In this document: piece after piece, positions 43,201 through 52,141 of the stretch
Layout: the number at the start of each line of letters is the position of its first letter
Numbering within the stretch: position 1 is the first letter of the stretch
Source: Sinohyriopsis cumingii
Lineage: Eukaryota; Mollusca; Bivalvia; Unionida; Unionidae
NCBI GenBank assembly: GCA_028554795.2
Contig: CM068827.1
Location: 71,583,809-71,647,808 of the forward strand
DNA: 64,000 nt
Direction of reading: 5' to 3'
Translations under genes and position numbers: made by a program
The notes under the pieces: model-generated
Told to the model about the DNA's origin: nothing
The model's input: only the letters and a program-made list of their open reading frames with translations
Databases searched by the model: none

Positions 43201-44320
43201 ATGATACCATCAAGATATGACATCATAATGTTAATTCCCTCATAAAGCGTTGTATGTAGCAAAGTTGTTCTAATATATTCTTCCTGATTAAATTATATTT
43301 TCTTGCCTTAAAGGTGTGAATTTACCCTCCTATGATATCAATATCGTAATTGATCTTAGTCAATGATCGCAAAGGTTTGGACGCATCTTTTTTTTTACCA
43401 CACCTTTTTCCCCCGGGCCCTGGTTTAGCTTTCCATTGCATAGCGATGAAATACAAAACGGTCCGAGTGACTTCGGCTAACAGCAATGAATATATTTGTC
43501 AGGATGGTGAGATAATGCTGCTAAGTTTCATTGGTGCCGCTTCTCGAATAAGTGATTTCTTTGTGCAATGATAAATGATTATCCAAAAGAATGAACTCAT
43601 AATGATGAACCATATCCTCTAAGTTCTGGAATCCAAGGAAAAAGAACCCAAAATGTGTGTTCCACAGGTCTCATAAGGGATACGATTTAGATTTAAGTGT
43701 GAACTTTTTGGACATGCTGACAATAATGAAAAAAGTAAACAGAAAATAAAGAATAATTTAAAGTCGTGGGTGACGCCAATTGGAACACTGATACCAGACT
43801 CTGACGAAGAGTAGCCAAAATATTAAACAAAATTGTATTGACTGGATGCTCCTTTTTCCTGTCTGAGTTTAGAAGGGAAATATGCACAAGAGCGAAGCCA
43901 CGAACTAAACTAAGCACTAAAATGATTGCAATTCTAGCAAGGAGAGTTTTACAAGATGCAGTTATTATTTATCTTTTTTATGCTTACAAGCGCAACCACA
44001 AAGAACAAGCAAATAGAATATGGATTCACTATACTATATGCAACAGGAAATCGTATATTAGGGGGAAGACTCTTCATGTTAAATGCTCATCATGCAACTA
44101 AGCACTAAACAGGAGACACGTGATCCATTTTAAGCATAAAGCCATCTTCGTGCGTCTGGAAGAGAACTTGATTAAGGCATTCCTGAATGCATACTTAATG
44201 GTAAATTAGAAGGGATATCATAATGTAAATGAAACTATTCTGTCGTCTGATACATACAGAGAAGAAAATGTGAAACTATTCTTTAGGGGAGAAAGATAAT
44301 CACAATTAATAACATTTGCC
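40260..44320. other. Anonymous AT-rich DNA
   Basis: About 4 kb without a recognised gene, RNA or repeat family. Frames at 43059-43262, 43350-43571, 43693-43917 and 43838-44101 have no motif. Confidence 0.5.
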
Positions 44321-44324
44321 TCTT

Positions 44325-44662
44325 TGTGTGTGTGTGTGTGTGTGTGTGTGTGGTTTGGATTTTTGACGTAGCTTTAACAATTTTTCAGTCATATCGCTAC
44401 GATGTCTGCAGGGTGTCAGTTTATAGTGATGTCTGGCATTATGGAACCATGCCGCAAACATGTAACATGATGTCCAACCCAGTCACATTATCCTGACACC
44501 AGGTGGACACGTCTTAATACTAACCTCTTAATGCTGAACGTCTAGCGAGGCAGCTGTTAGTACCATTTTAATAAGTCTTTGGTATGACTCGGCCGGGGAT
44601 CGAACCCGCGACCTCCCGCATCCGCGATCGACGCTATAACCACTAGGCGGCCTGAGCGGTTA
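44325..44662 (-). repeat. tRNA-derived SINE, family 1, copy C
   Basis: The (GT)n at its left (44325-44352) is the (CA)n tail read from the other strand. The body matches copies A and B, and the head (CGCTCAGGCCGCCTAGTGG on the minus strand) with a GGGTTCGATCCCCGG B-box lies at the right. The head directly abuts the 25-bp minisatellite. Confidence 0.88.
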
Positions 44663-44689
44663 ATATCAACTGCAGTTTCAAAATAAATA

Positions 44690-47205
44690 ATATGGTTTGG
44701 AAGAAGAATACATGATGTAGTTTGGATGAAGAATACATTATATAGTTTGGAAGAAGAATACATGATATAGTTTGGATGAAAAATACATGATATGGTTTGG
44801 ACGTAGAATACATGATATAGTTTGGATGAAAAATACATGATAGTTTGGGAGAAGAATACATCATATAGTTTGGAAGAAGAATACATGAATTAGATTGGAA
44901 GAAAAATACATGATATAATTTGGAAGACGAATACATAATATAGCTTGGAAGAAGAATACATTAATTAGTTTGGAAGAAGAATAATTTAATTAGTTTTGAA
45001 GTAGAATACATTAATTGTTTGGAAGTAGAAAACATTAATTAGTTTGTCAAGTAGAATAGATTAATTAGTTTCGAAGTAGAATACATTAATTAGTTTGGAA
45101 GAAAAATACATTAATTACTTTGGAAGAAGAATACATTAATTAGTATGGAAGGAGAAAACATGGTATAGTTTAGAAGAAGAATACATGATATAGTTTGGAA
45201 GAAGAATACATGAATTAGTTTGGAAAGAGAATACATGATATAATTTGGAAGGTGAATACATGATATAGTTTGGAAGGAGAATACATGATATAATTTGGAA
45301 GGTGAATACATGATATAGTTTGGAAGAAGAACACATGAATTAGATTGGAAGAAAAATACATTAATTAGTTTGGAAAGAGAATACATGATATAATTTGGAA
45401 GGTGAATACATGATATAGTTTGGAAGGAGAATACATGAATTAGATTGGAAGGAGAATACATGATATAGTTTGGAAGGAGAATACATGATATAATTTGGAA
45501 GGTGAATACATGATATAGTTTGGAAGAAGAACACATGAATTAGATTGGAAGAAAAATACATTAATTAGTTTGGAAAGAGAATACATGATATAATTTGGAA
45601 GGAGATTACATGATATAATTTGGAAGGAGATTACATGATATAATTTGGAAGATGAATACATGGTATAGTTTGGAAGAAGAATACATGAATTAGATTGGAA
45701 GAAAAATACATTAATTAGTTTGGAAGGAGAATACATGATATAATTTGGAAGGTGAATACATGATATAGTTTGGAAGGAGAATACATGAATTAGATTGGAA
45801 GAAGAATACATGATATAGTTTGGAAGGAGAATACATGATATAATTTGGAAGGTGAATACATGATATAGTTTGGAAGAAGAATACATGAATTAGATTGGAA
45901 GAAAAATACATTAATTAGTTTGGAAGGAGAATACATGATATAATTTGGAAGGTGAATACATGATATAGGTTGGAAGAAGAATACATTAATTACTTTGGGA
46001 GAAGAATACATGATATAGTTTGGAAGAAGAATACATGATATAGATTGGAAGAAGAAAACAGGATACAGTTTGGAAGAAGAATACATGATATAGTTTGGAA
46101 GAAGAATAAATGACATAGTTTGGAAGAAGAATACATGATATAATTTTGGAAGAAGAATACATAATATAGTTTGGATGAAGAATAAATGATATAGTTTGTA
46201 AGAAGAATACATGATATAGTTTGGAAGAAGAATACGTAATATAGTTTGGATGAAGAATAAATGATATAGTTTGTAAGAAGAATACATGATATAGTTTGGA
46301 AGAAGAATGCATGATATAGATTGGAAGAAGAAAACAGGATACAGTTTGGAAGAAGAATACATGATATAGTTTGGAAGAAGAATAAATGACATAGTTTGGA
46401 AGAAGAATGCATGATATAGTTTTGGAAGAAGAATACATAATATAGTTTGGAAGAAGAATACATGATATAGTTTGGAAGAAGAATACATGATATAGTTTGG
46501 AAGAAGAATACATGATATAGTTTGGAAGAAGAATACATGATATAGTTTGGAAGAAGAATACATGATATAGTTTTGGAAGAAGAATACGTAATATAGTTTG
46601 GATGAAGAATAAATGATATAGTTTGTAAGAAGAATACATGATATAGTTTGGAAGAAGAATACATGATATAGATTGGAAGAAGAAAACAGGATATAGTTTG
46701 GAAGAAGAATAAATGACATAGTTTGGAAGAAGAATGCATGATATAGTTTTGGAAGAAGAATACGTAATATAGTTTGTAAGAAGAATACATGATATAGTTT
46801 GGAAGAAGAATACATGATATAGTTTGGAAGAAGAATGCATGATATAGTTTGGAAGAAGAATACATGATACTGTTTGGAAGAAGAATACATGATATAGTTT
46901 GGAAAGAGAATACATGATACTGTTTGGAAGAAGAATACATAATATAATTTGTAAGACGAATACATGCTATAGATTGGAAGAAGAATACCTGATGTAGTTT
47001 GGAAGAAAACTACATGATATAGTTTCGAAGAAGAATACATGACAGCTTGTAAGAAGAATACATTAATTAGTTTTGGCAGAATAATACATGATCTAGTTTG
47101 GAAGAAGAATACATTAATTAGTTTGGGAGAAGAATACATCATATAGTTTGGAAGAAGAAAACATGATATAGTTTGGAAGAAGAATACATCATATAGTTTA
47201 GAACA
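44690..47205. repeat. 25-bp minisatellite (about 100 units)
   Basis: The unit is 'tttggaagaagaatacatgatatag' (25 bp) with variants such as aattag, aaggtgaa and aaagagaa. Multi-unit blocks recur at 200 bp (45301 and 45501, eight units) and 350 bp (45501 and 45851, fourteen units). Because 25 is not a multiple of three and the minus-strand unit has no stop in any frame, all three minus frames stay open for hundreds of codons (up to 450). These frames are repeat artefacts, not genes. Confidence 0.97.
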
Positions 47206-47209
47206 GGGG

Positions 47210-47629
47210 ATGGAGAACGGAACATACTACGAGCATATACTTTTCTGTAAAAATCAAACAATACACCTCTTTTATAAATCATTATTTCAGTCATGTTATG
47301 TTTAACATTTTCACAGGGCTTTCATATTGCTTTTTATACCGAATGGAATATTATCAAGAATGGCCATGATTTATTTTAAAGGGTCATAGACTTTAAATTC
47401 AGGACGATGTTTGTTGAACAGAAACGTTCTGACTCTTTTCATAAGAATATAACACGTAAAATAATATTTTTGAGTATAAGGAATGTTTTCGCCTATTTAT
47501 CATTTTGTTGATCGTTTTATTTGTTTCACGGGGAAACAAGACACTGATGTGTCCCTCTAAAGAAAAGCATAAGATAGTATCTAAATAGATTTTACCAAAT
47601 CTGTTCAGACTATACTGGTATCGTGTCAA

Positions 47630-47675
<46 letters not shown>

Positions 47676-48710
47676 CGGAAGACAGGTATAGTGCAATATA
47701 TTGATCGTTCTATGTAATGGTTCTTTGTTTTGCGCTATAAAAGTTTGAATGAATACCATGTGATTATCACATACAAGCGAACTATCGCAACCATAAAGTG
47801 ACGTATAAAAAAGAGTACTTCTACTTAAATTTATATGATACACCCGTTATCTTAAAAAGGTTTTGATGATATTGGAGATGTGGAGATTTATCAAAATCTT
47901 TGATGATTCGTCAAACCGTCTAGGGTTCAATTATGATATTATAATCGTTCAAACAAAGGATCAGTACATTTTGTGAATTACAGCATCCTTTTAATTACAT
48001 TGTCTTGTAGAATCCAAGTACCAACAACATGATAGAAGAAGAATGTGACGGTAAACCATTCCATTTAATAGAACAACCGGTAAACTGTTCCATTTAATGG
48101 AATAACCGGTAAAATGTTTTCATGGAACAATAGCAACCAACCCATTACTAAGTATGCGAAAATGACATTGTCGATAAAACACAATATAGCTAATATCCAT
48201 AACAAATTTAAATTGACGATCACTGGTTCCAAGGTTACGAAACAATTAATATTATCAAATTTACTACCGAGTGAGGCAATTTTAACATAAAGCACACACT
48301 GATTACAAACATATCCGCACATACACACTTGCAAATTGTACATAATTAGATAACGCTCGTTCCAATTTATACCGAAAAATTATTGTCATTTAGAATACAA
48401 AATCTGTTTTATGACTTGAAAACCCTAGGATAATCACGAAATGGGTTAAAATTTATTATCATGATTTCAAAATTAAAACTTTATCGGTCGTTTACAACCA
48501 GTATTTTGCAAATTATAACACCATTACTCAGCCAATTTGAGACAAAAATACTTTTGAAAGGTCTTAAATTTAGAGCTGGACATTTCCGAAAGTACTACCA
48601 TAATTTCTTCTTTCATGTCTGATTTCAGCTGCTTCACATCGAAGAAGGTTATCACTATAGCTGTCGAAAACAAACGCTGTTTTTCAGCTTTTTTCTTTTC
48701 AAAAGCCTAT
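47210..48710. other. Anonymous DNA left of the Polinton
   Basis: Contains a (CA)n tract at 47631-47673 and a 36-bp partial duplication at 48050-48118 ('ccggtaaactgttccatttaatgg'). No gene recognised. Confidence 0.5.
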
Positions 48711-48735
48711 GTAAGTAGTGAATGGGGATACCTTG

Positions 48736-48960
48736 GCCTCAATGAGAATTAGCATTACAGAACCCCTTGGGAACGTTTAGCCTCAATGGAAATTTAACGT
48801 GGGGAAAAATCGTGGGACAATATAGCCTCAAAGGGAATTTAACATGGGAAAAAGTCTTGGGTCACTCTAGCCTCAAGGGGAATTGAACATGGGGAAAAAG
48901 TCTTGGGTCACTCTAGCCTCAAGGGGAATTGAACATGGAAAAAAAAATCTTGGGTCTGTT
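48736..48960 (+). repeat. Terminal tandem repeats of the Polinton
   Basis: Five units of 44-46 bp start with GCCTCAA at 48736, 48780, 48825, 48870 and 48916. The last two are nearly identical, and the outer ones diverge towards the terminus. Subterminal tandem repeats are common in Polinton terminal inverted repeats. The matching right terminus is not in the window. Confidence 0.85.
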
Positions 48961-48986
48961 GAGTGACAAGGGAAAATGGAACAGGG

Positions 48987-49014
48987 TCGGGACCCTATTT
49001 TAATAGGGTTCCGA
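48987..49014. repeat. 28-bp palindrome in the Polinton terminal region
   Basis: Arms TCGGGACCCTATT and AATAGGGTTCCGA pair at 12 of 13 positions with a 2-nt centre. An overlapping alternative palindrome (AGGGTC-gg-GACCCT) lies at its left. It could form a cruciform near the terminus. Confidence 0.75.
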
Positions 49015-49109
49015 CATGATGGGTCTATGAAAAGGGAACATACGAAAATTGAAACAGGGAGGATTCTCTATTTTTTTAAAAAATAAAAAAAGGGTAGGCA
49101 ATTGAAAGT

Positions 49110-49155
49110 CTATCTCTTTTCGTGAAATGTGGGTGGCCCTGAAAAGGGCCTTTGG
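49110..49155 (-). terminator. Histone-type 3' stem-loop and downstream element, gene 1
   Basis: On the minus strand GGCCCTTTTCAGGGCC (49150-49135) is a perfect 6-bp stem with the loop TTTC. It is flanked 5' by CAAA and 3' by ACCCA, as in metazoan replication-dependent histone mRNAs (consensus GGYYYUHUHARRRCC). After 13 nt comes GAAAAGAG (49121-49114), a purine-rich tract in the place of the histone downstream element that pairs with U7 snRNA. Confidence 0.85.
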
Positions 49156-49556
49156 GTTTCTTCTTCTAATTTTTTTCTATTTCTCCACCAGCTTCTTATT
49201 TTCTGTCCTACACTTTTTCTCTTCTTTTCTTTCTTTTCTTCCTCCTTTTTCTCTTCTTTCTGCTTCTCCTCCTCTTCTTTCTTCCTCTTCTCATTTTCTT
49301 CTTCTTTTTCAATTTTTTCGTTCCATTCTCTCATCCTTATCCTTTCCTCTTCATCCTCCTTATCCTCCTTTATTTCTTTCATCAGAGCACTGATCATGTC
49401 CTTTACTTTTCTTAAATTGTTGATCTCCATCTTCACTCAATGGGGACTATAAGAATAGTGATCCTCGTTTAGCCTCACTAACATTTGCTCCATCATACCC
49501 AAATTGTCCAGGACGTCTTGCAAAGTTTTCATTTTATCAAGTTGGTTTGAAGCCAT
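49110..49556 (-). pseudogene. Polinton small gene 1 (stem-loop cluster)
   Basis: The start at 49556 is chosen because it lies 56 nt after the TATA-like box, as in its two neighbours. The N-terminus MASNQLDKMKTLQDVLDNL is Leu-rich and amphipathic. The remainder is extremely rich in Glu, Lys and Arg and would form a charged coiled coil or a disordered tail. It is one of three tandem paralogues, the most diverged at the N-terminus. Its 3' end carries a perfect histone-type stem-loop at 49135-49150. I do not recognise a family and the function is unknown. The locus is broken. Confidence 0.6.
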
Positions 49557-49606
49557 CTTCTTTTTTATTCTCTGTAGAATGGTTTGAACGACGAATACTG
49601 TGGGTT

Positions 49607-49645
49607 CTTATACGAAAAGCGCGGACGTGATGGAAAACATCCCCC
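49607..49645 (-). promoter_or_regulatory. Promoter module of small gene 1
   Basis: On the minus strand: GGGGGATGTTTTCC, then ATCACGTCCGCGC, TTTTCG, and the TATA-like box TATAAG (49612-49607). The CACGTCCGCGC core lies at 49629-49619. A second copy of the upstream motif, without a TATA box, lies at 49688-49713. Confidence 0.75.
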
Positions 49646-49734
49646 TAAAGCCCAAAAGTTATATTACCTAGATCATCACTTAAAACATGCGGACGTGAAG
49701 GAAAACATCCCCTACTTTTCTCATTTCATATGAT

Positions 49735-49879
49735 CTACTATCCACATACCTTAATCAACAATAAACAAACCCCAAATCTACTATCCACACACGCAAAGCA
49801 TTAAAATCAAACCCCAAATTTACTATCCACACAAACCAACTTAAGCTTTTGCATAACCCAATAGTCTACTATCCACACA
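49735..49879 (+). repeat. CTACTATCCACACA repeats upstream of the stem-loop genes
   Basis: Copies at 49735, 49778, 49820 and 49866. Further copies lie at 50643 (diverged) and 50690 upstream of gene 3's 3' end. Read on the minus strand the motif is TGTGTGGATAGTAG. Repetition in the same place in each gene block suggests an upstream regulatory or duplicated spacer element. Confidence 0.65.
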
Positions 49880-49897
49880 AACGTACGTGATCGCTTA

Positions 49898-49898
<1 letters not shown>

Positions 49899-49944
<46 letters not shown>

Positions 49945-49950
49945 ACACAC
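49899..49950. repeat. (AC)n microsatellite within the Polinton
   Basis: AC repeat with one TA interruption, between the gene 1 promoter block and the end of gene 2. Confidence 0.9.
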
Positions 49951-49974
49951 GGAAAAAAGAGCCAGTGTTTATAT

Positions 49975-50400
49975 TTACACTACTCTGCATACACACATTG
50001 GCAAATCGATTGTTATTTCTTTTCTAAAGGTTTGGGTAGCCCTGAAAAAGGCTCTTTGTTTTTGAACTCCATGGCACCTGGATAATGATGGCACCTTCCA
50101 GGCCTGGCACCACACACACATCTTCTTCCCCAGTCTCATTTCACTCTTTTTGAGGGGAGAGCAGAGGCAAGGATAAGTGGCTTCAGAATCCCAGTTTTTT
50201 GTCTCTGGGATTCTGAAATTTCCTCTCTCTTTTTCTTCCTCTTGTTTGTTTCTTCGCTCCTCCTCTTCTTTGTTTCTTCTCTCCTCCTCTTTCATTCTTC
50301 CCTCTTCTACTATGGCCTCTGCAGCCAGCTCATTCACTATACGCCTGGCATATTCCAGGTGTACATGAAGTTCAAGCAGTTTTGCTAGTCTGGTGTTCAT
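49975..50400 (-). pseudogene. Polinton small gene 2 (stem-loop cluster)
   Basis: The ATG at 50400 is chosen (57 nt from the TATA box). The N-terminus MNTRLAKLLELHVHLEYARR aligns with gene 3 (MCSKLAKLNEAYVNLHRVRH), sharing LAKL, the V-x-L spacing and the following Arg. Next is a Glu/Lys/Arg-rich stretch (EEERRNKEEEERRNKQEEEK), then a more ordinary sequence with a KKMCVWC segment. The function is unknown. The 3' part is decayed, so its natural stop is not used as evidence. A histone-type stem-loop lies at 50053-50038. Confidence 0.65.
50012..50058 (-). terminator. Histone-type 3' stem-loop and downstream element, gene 2
   Basis: On the minus strand AGCCTTTTTCAGGGCT (50053-50038) forms a 6-bp stem with one T-G pair and loop TTTC. 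CAAAG precedes it and ACCCA follows. The purine-rich AGAAAAGAAATAAC starts 12 nt downstream at 50025. The downstream tract is the same as in gene 3. Confidence 0.8.
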
Positions 50401-50451
50401 TCCGGTGTTGATCAATCAACAAGGGTAGCTAGAATACCGAGTGATTTTCAA

Positions 50452-50489
50452 TTTATAGTCAAAGCGCGGACGTGAAGGAAAACATCCCC
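50452..50489 (-). promoter_or_regulatory. Promoter module of small gene 2
   Basis: On the minus strand: GGGGATG, then TTTTCCTTCACGTCCGCGC, TTTGAC, and the TATA box TATAAA (50457-50452). The CACGTCCGCGC core is at 50474-50464. A weaker upstream copy of the core (AGGTCCGCGC) lies at 50539-50530. Confidence 0.8.
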
Positions 50490-50777
50490 TAAAACAAAAT
50501 TGATATTACCTAGATCATGACCAAACAACGCGCGGACCTAAAAGAAACACTAACTGACTTTTTTATACTACCCATTACTAATTTAAAAATTTTCATTAAT
50601 CACTTCAATATACCACATACGCAAAGAAATCAAACCCCAAATCTACTCTCCCCACACGTCAAACAGCAAAAAAAACCCAAGATCTTAATCTACTATCCAC
50701 ACAAACGTACGTGAGCACTTACAAACACACAATCATATACACAAACCACTCTACCTACACACATTGGCAAATGGATT

Positions 50778-50825
50778 GTTATTTCTTTTCTAGAGTATTG
50801 GGGTAGCCTTGAAAAGGGTTGTTTT
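50778..50825 (-). terminator. Histone-type 3' stem-loop (degenerate) and downstream element, gene 3
   Basis: On the minus strand AACCCTTTTCAAGGCT (50820-50805) keeps the loop and flanking ACCCC but has two stem mismatches. AGAAAAGAAATAAC begins 13 nt downstream at 50791. The stem-loop starts 32 nt after the stop codon of gene 3, a spacing typical of histone mRNAs. Confidence 0.65.
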
Positions 50826-50851
50826 TTTTTTTTGTTTGCTATGGCAATCTT

Positions 50852-51211
50852 TTAGTTTCTAAGAATGCGACGTCCTCTGACGATAGACTTTCTGACGATA
50901 GGTCTGCTTCTTCGGAAAGAGAAGAAGAACTCTTTGGTGTCGATACGACAATCGACAAAGCCTCTGTCAGCTTCAGGTTGCTGCTGCTGTTGCTGCTGTT
51001 GCTGCTCTCTCTGCTGTTTCTGAAGTCTGTACTTCTCTGTCCATTCTTCTTTCTCCCTGTTCACTTCTTCTCTGAAGAGATCTTCTGTCAGGTCTTCAGT
51101 GACTTTTAGCATTCTCACATTCTCTATCTCTTCTGGCTTCGGTATCAGACTGTGTCTGACCCTATGCAAATTCACGTAGGCTTCGTTTAGCTTAGCTAGT
51201 TTGGAGCACAT
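50852..51211 (-). CDS. Polinton small gene 3 (stem-loop cluster)
   Basis: The ATG at 51211 (MCSKLAKLNEAYVNLHRVRH) is chosen because it aligns with gene 2 and lies 59 nt after the TATA-like box. About 120 residues: the conserved N-terminal helix, a middle rich in Glu/Lys (VTEDLTEDLFREEVNREKEE), a run of nine Gln encoded by CAG repeats, and a basic C-terminus (RRSRPIVRKSIVRGRR) that could bind nucleic acid or act as a nuclear signal. No family is recognised. It has the best preserved frame of the three. It may be early-acting, because it shares promoter and 3' end type with its paralogues and not with the capsid genes. Confidence 0.7.
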   Translation of the reverse strand: MCSKLAKLNEAYVNLHRVRHSLIPKPEEIENVRMLKVTEDLTEDLFREEVNREKEEWTEKYRLQKQQREQQQQQQQQQPEADRGFVDCRIDTKEFFFSFRRSRPIVRKSIVRGRRILRN

Positions 51212-51264
51212 CTTCGTAGGAGGATGAGTCGACAATGGATGGTTAGACTGGAGGCTACCCCGGC

Positions 51265-51300
51265 TTTAAAGTCAAAGCGCGGACGTGAAGGAAAATATCC
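51265..51300 (-). promoter_or_regulatory. Promoter module of small gene 3
   Basis: On the minus strand: GGGATATTTTCC, then TTCACGTCCGCGC, TTTGAC, and the TATA-like box TTTAAA (51270-51265). The core is at 51287-51277. It is nearly identical in spacing to the modules of genes 1 and 2. Confidence 0.78.
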
Positions 51301-51429
51301 CTCCATGGTTTTCGAGCCGGAACGTTCAATGAGTGTCATGAGAGGGATAGTAAGAAGTCAAAGAGCATAAATCAACATTCTTATAGCCAAACAAAAGACA
51401 AAGGCACTTTTTTCAAAACACAACATTTT

Positions 51430-51435
51430 TTTATT
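51430..51435 (-). terminator. Poly(A) signal of the capsid-protease cluster
   Basis: AATAAA on the minus strand, about 110 nt after the protease stop codon. It is the first such signal downstream of the block of capsid genes. Confidence 0.65.
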
Positions 51436-51544
51436 CAAAATCACTTAACACTAACAAACAACTCTAAGATTTTTTAACAATAACTCAACAATATAACATC
51501 AAACTTTTTTTTCTAATGACAAACATTTTTTTTCAATTAACACT

Positions 51545-52105
51545 CTACTTTAAACAGGGTTGACAACGTTGTGAATGAAATTGTGATTTCCACTGTTGGA
51601 AGTCATTAGGCCATTGATGGACACTACGTTTCCTAGCTTGAGACAAAAGATAAGCATAATGGTGACAAAACCATTGATCTACTTTCACATCGTTTCTAGA
51701 AGAAGAACGAGGATCAAAATGAGTCACTAAATGTTCTAAGGAATAGCCCAGGCTGCGATGATGCAGAAAATACACACAATATTGTCCACACACCAAGGAA
51801 TCTGTGCCTTGTAATTTCACATTATTGAGTCGGGTGGTCTGAGCATTTCTTTTCATAAAGTCAATGATATCGTCTTCCAAAGGGGGCAATCCATACGAAT
51901 CAAAATATTCCACACATCCTTCTTGAGGAAAGTAGACGGCTACCCGGTGGGTTCCTGGGAGATGACTGTCGTCAGTGTTGATCACATAAGCTAGATGGTC
52001 TTGAGGTTTGCGATGAGGGAGTTCATCTTTAGCACAGACGACAGGATTCCAAGAAGCCGTGTACGAACTGTGGTTCAAAAGGTAATAAAGTTCCCAGGTA
52101 TCCAT
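51545..52105 (-). CDS. Adenain-like cysteine protease
   Basis: 186 residues, the usual length for adenovirus/Polinton maturation proteases of the Ulp1-like C5/C48 fold. The catalytic triad is visible: His in GTHRVAVYF (about residue 54), Asp in VEYFDSYGLP (about 70) and Cys in LVCGQYCVYFLHH (about 112, with the Gln of the oxyanion hole before it). Family members cleave capsid and core precursors during virion maturation. The ATG at 52105 opens directly on MDTWELYYLL, the normal start of the family. It is the last gene of the structural block and lies 36 bp after the preceding acidic gene. The frame looks whole. Confidence 0.92.
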   Translation of the reverse strand: MDTWELYYLLNHSSYTASWNPVVCAKDELPHRKPQDHLAYVINTDDSHLPGTHRVAVYFPQEGCVEYFDSYGLPPLEDDIIDFMKRNAQTTRLNNVKLQGTDSLVCGQYCVYFLHHRSLGYSLEHLVTHFDPRSSSRNDVKVDQWFCHHYAYLLSQARKRSVHQWPNDFQQWKSQFHSQRCQPCLK

Positions 52106-52141
52106 GTTTTGTGTGTTTTTTTCTTCTTCACAGGTAATAAG

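Noticed and set aside
45790-47142. 450-codon minus-strand frame as a repeat protein gene
   Set aside because: All three minus frames are open because of the 25-bp satellite. There is no unique start, signal or non-repeat part.
49619-49629. E2F site in the GCGCGGACGTG core, which would fit S-phase control
   Set aside because: The bases flanking GCGC do not match the TTTSSCGC consensus in either orientation, so S-phase control rests on the stem-loop only.
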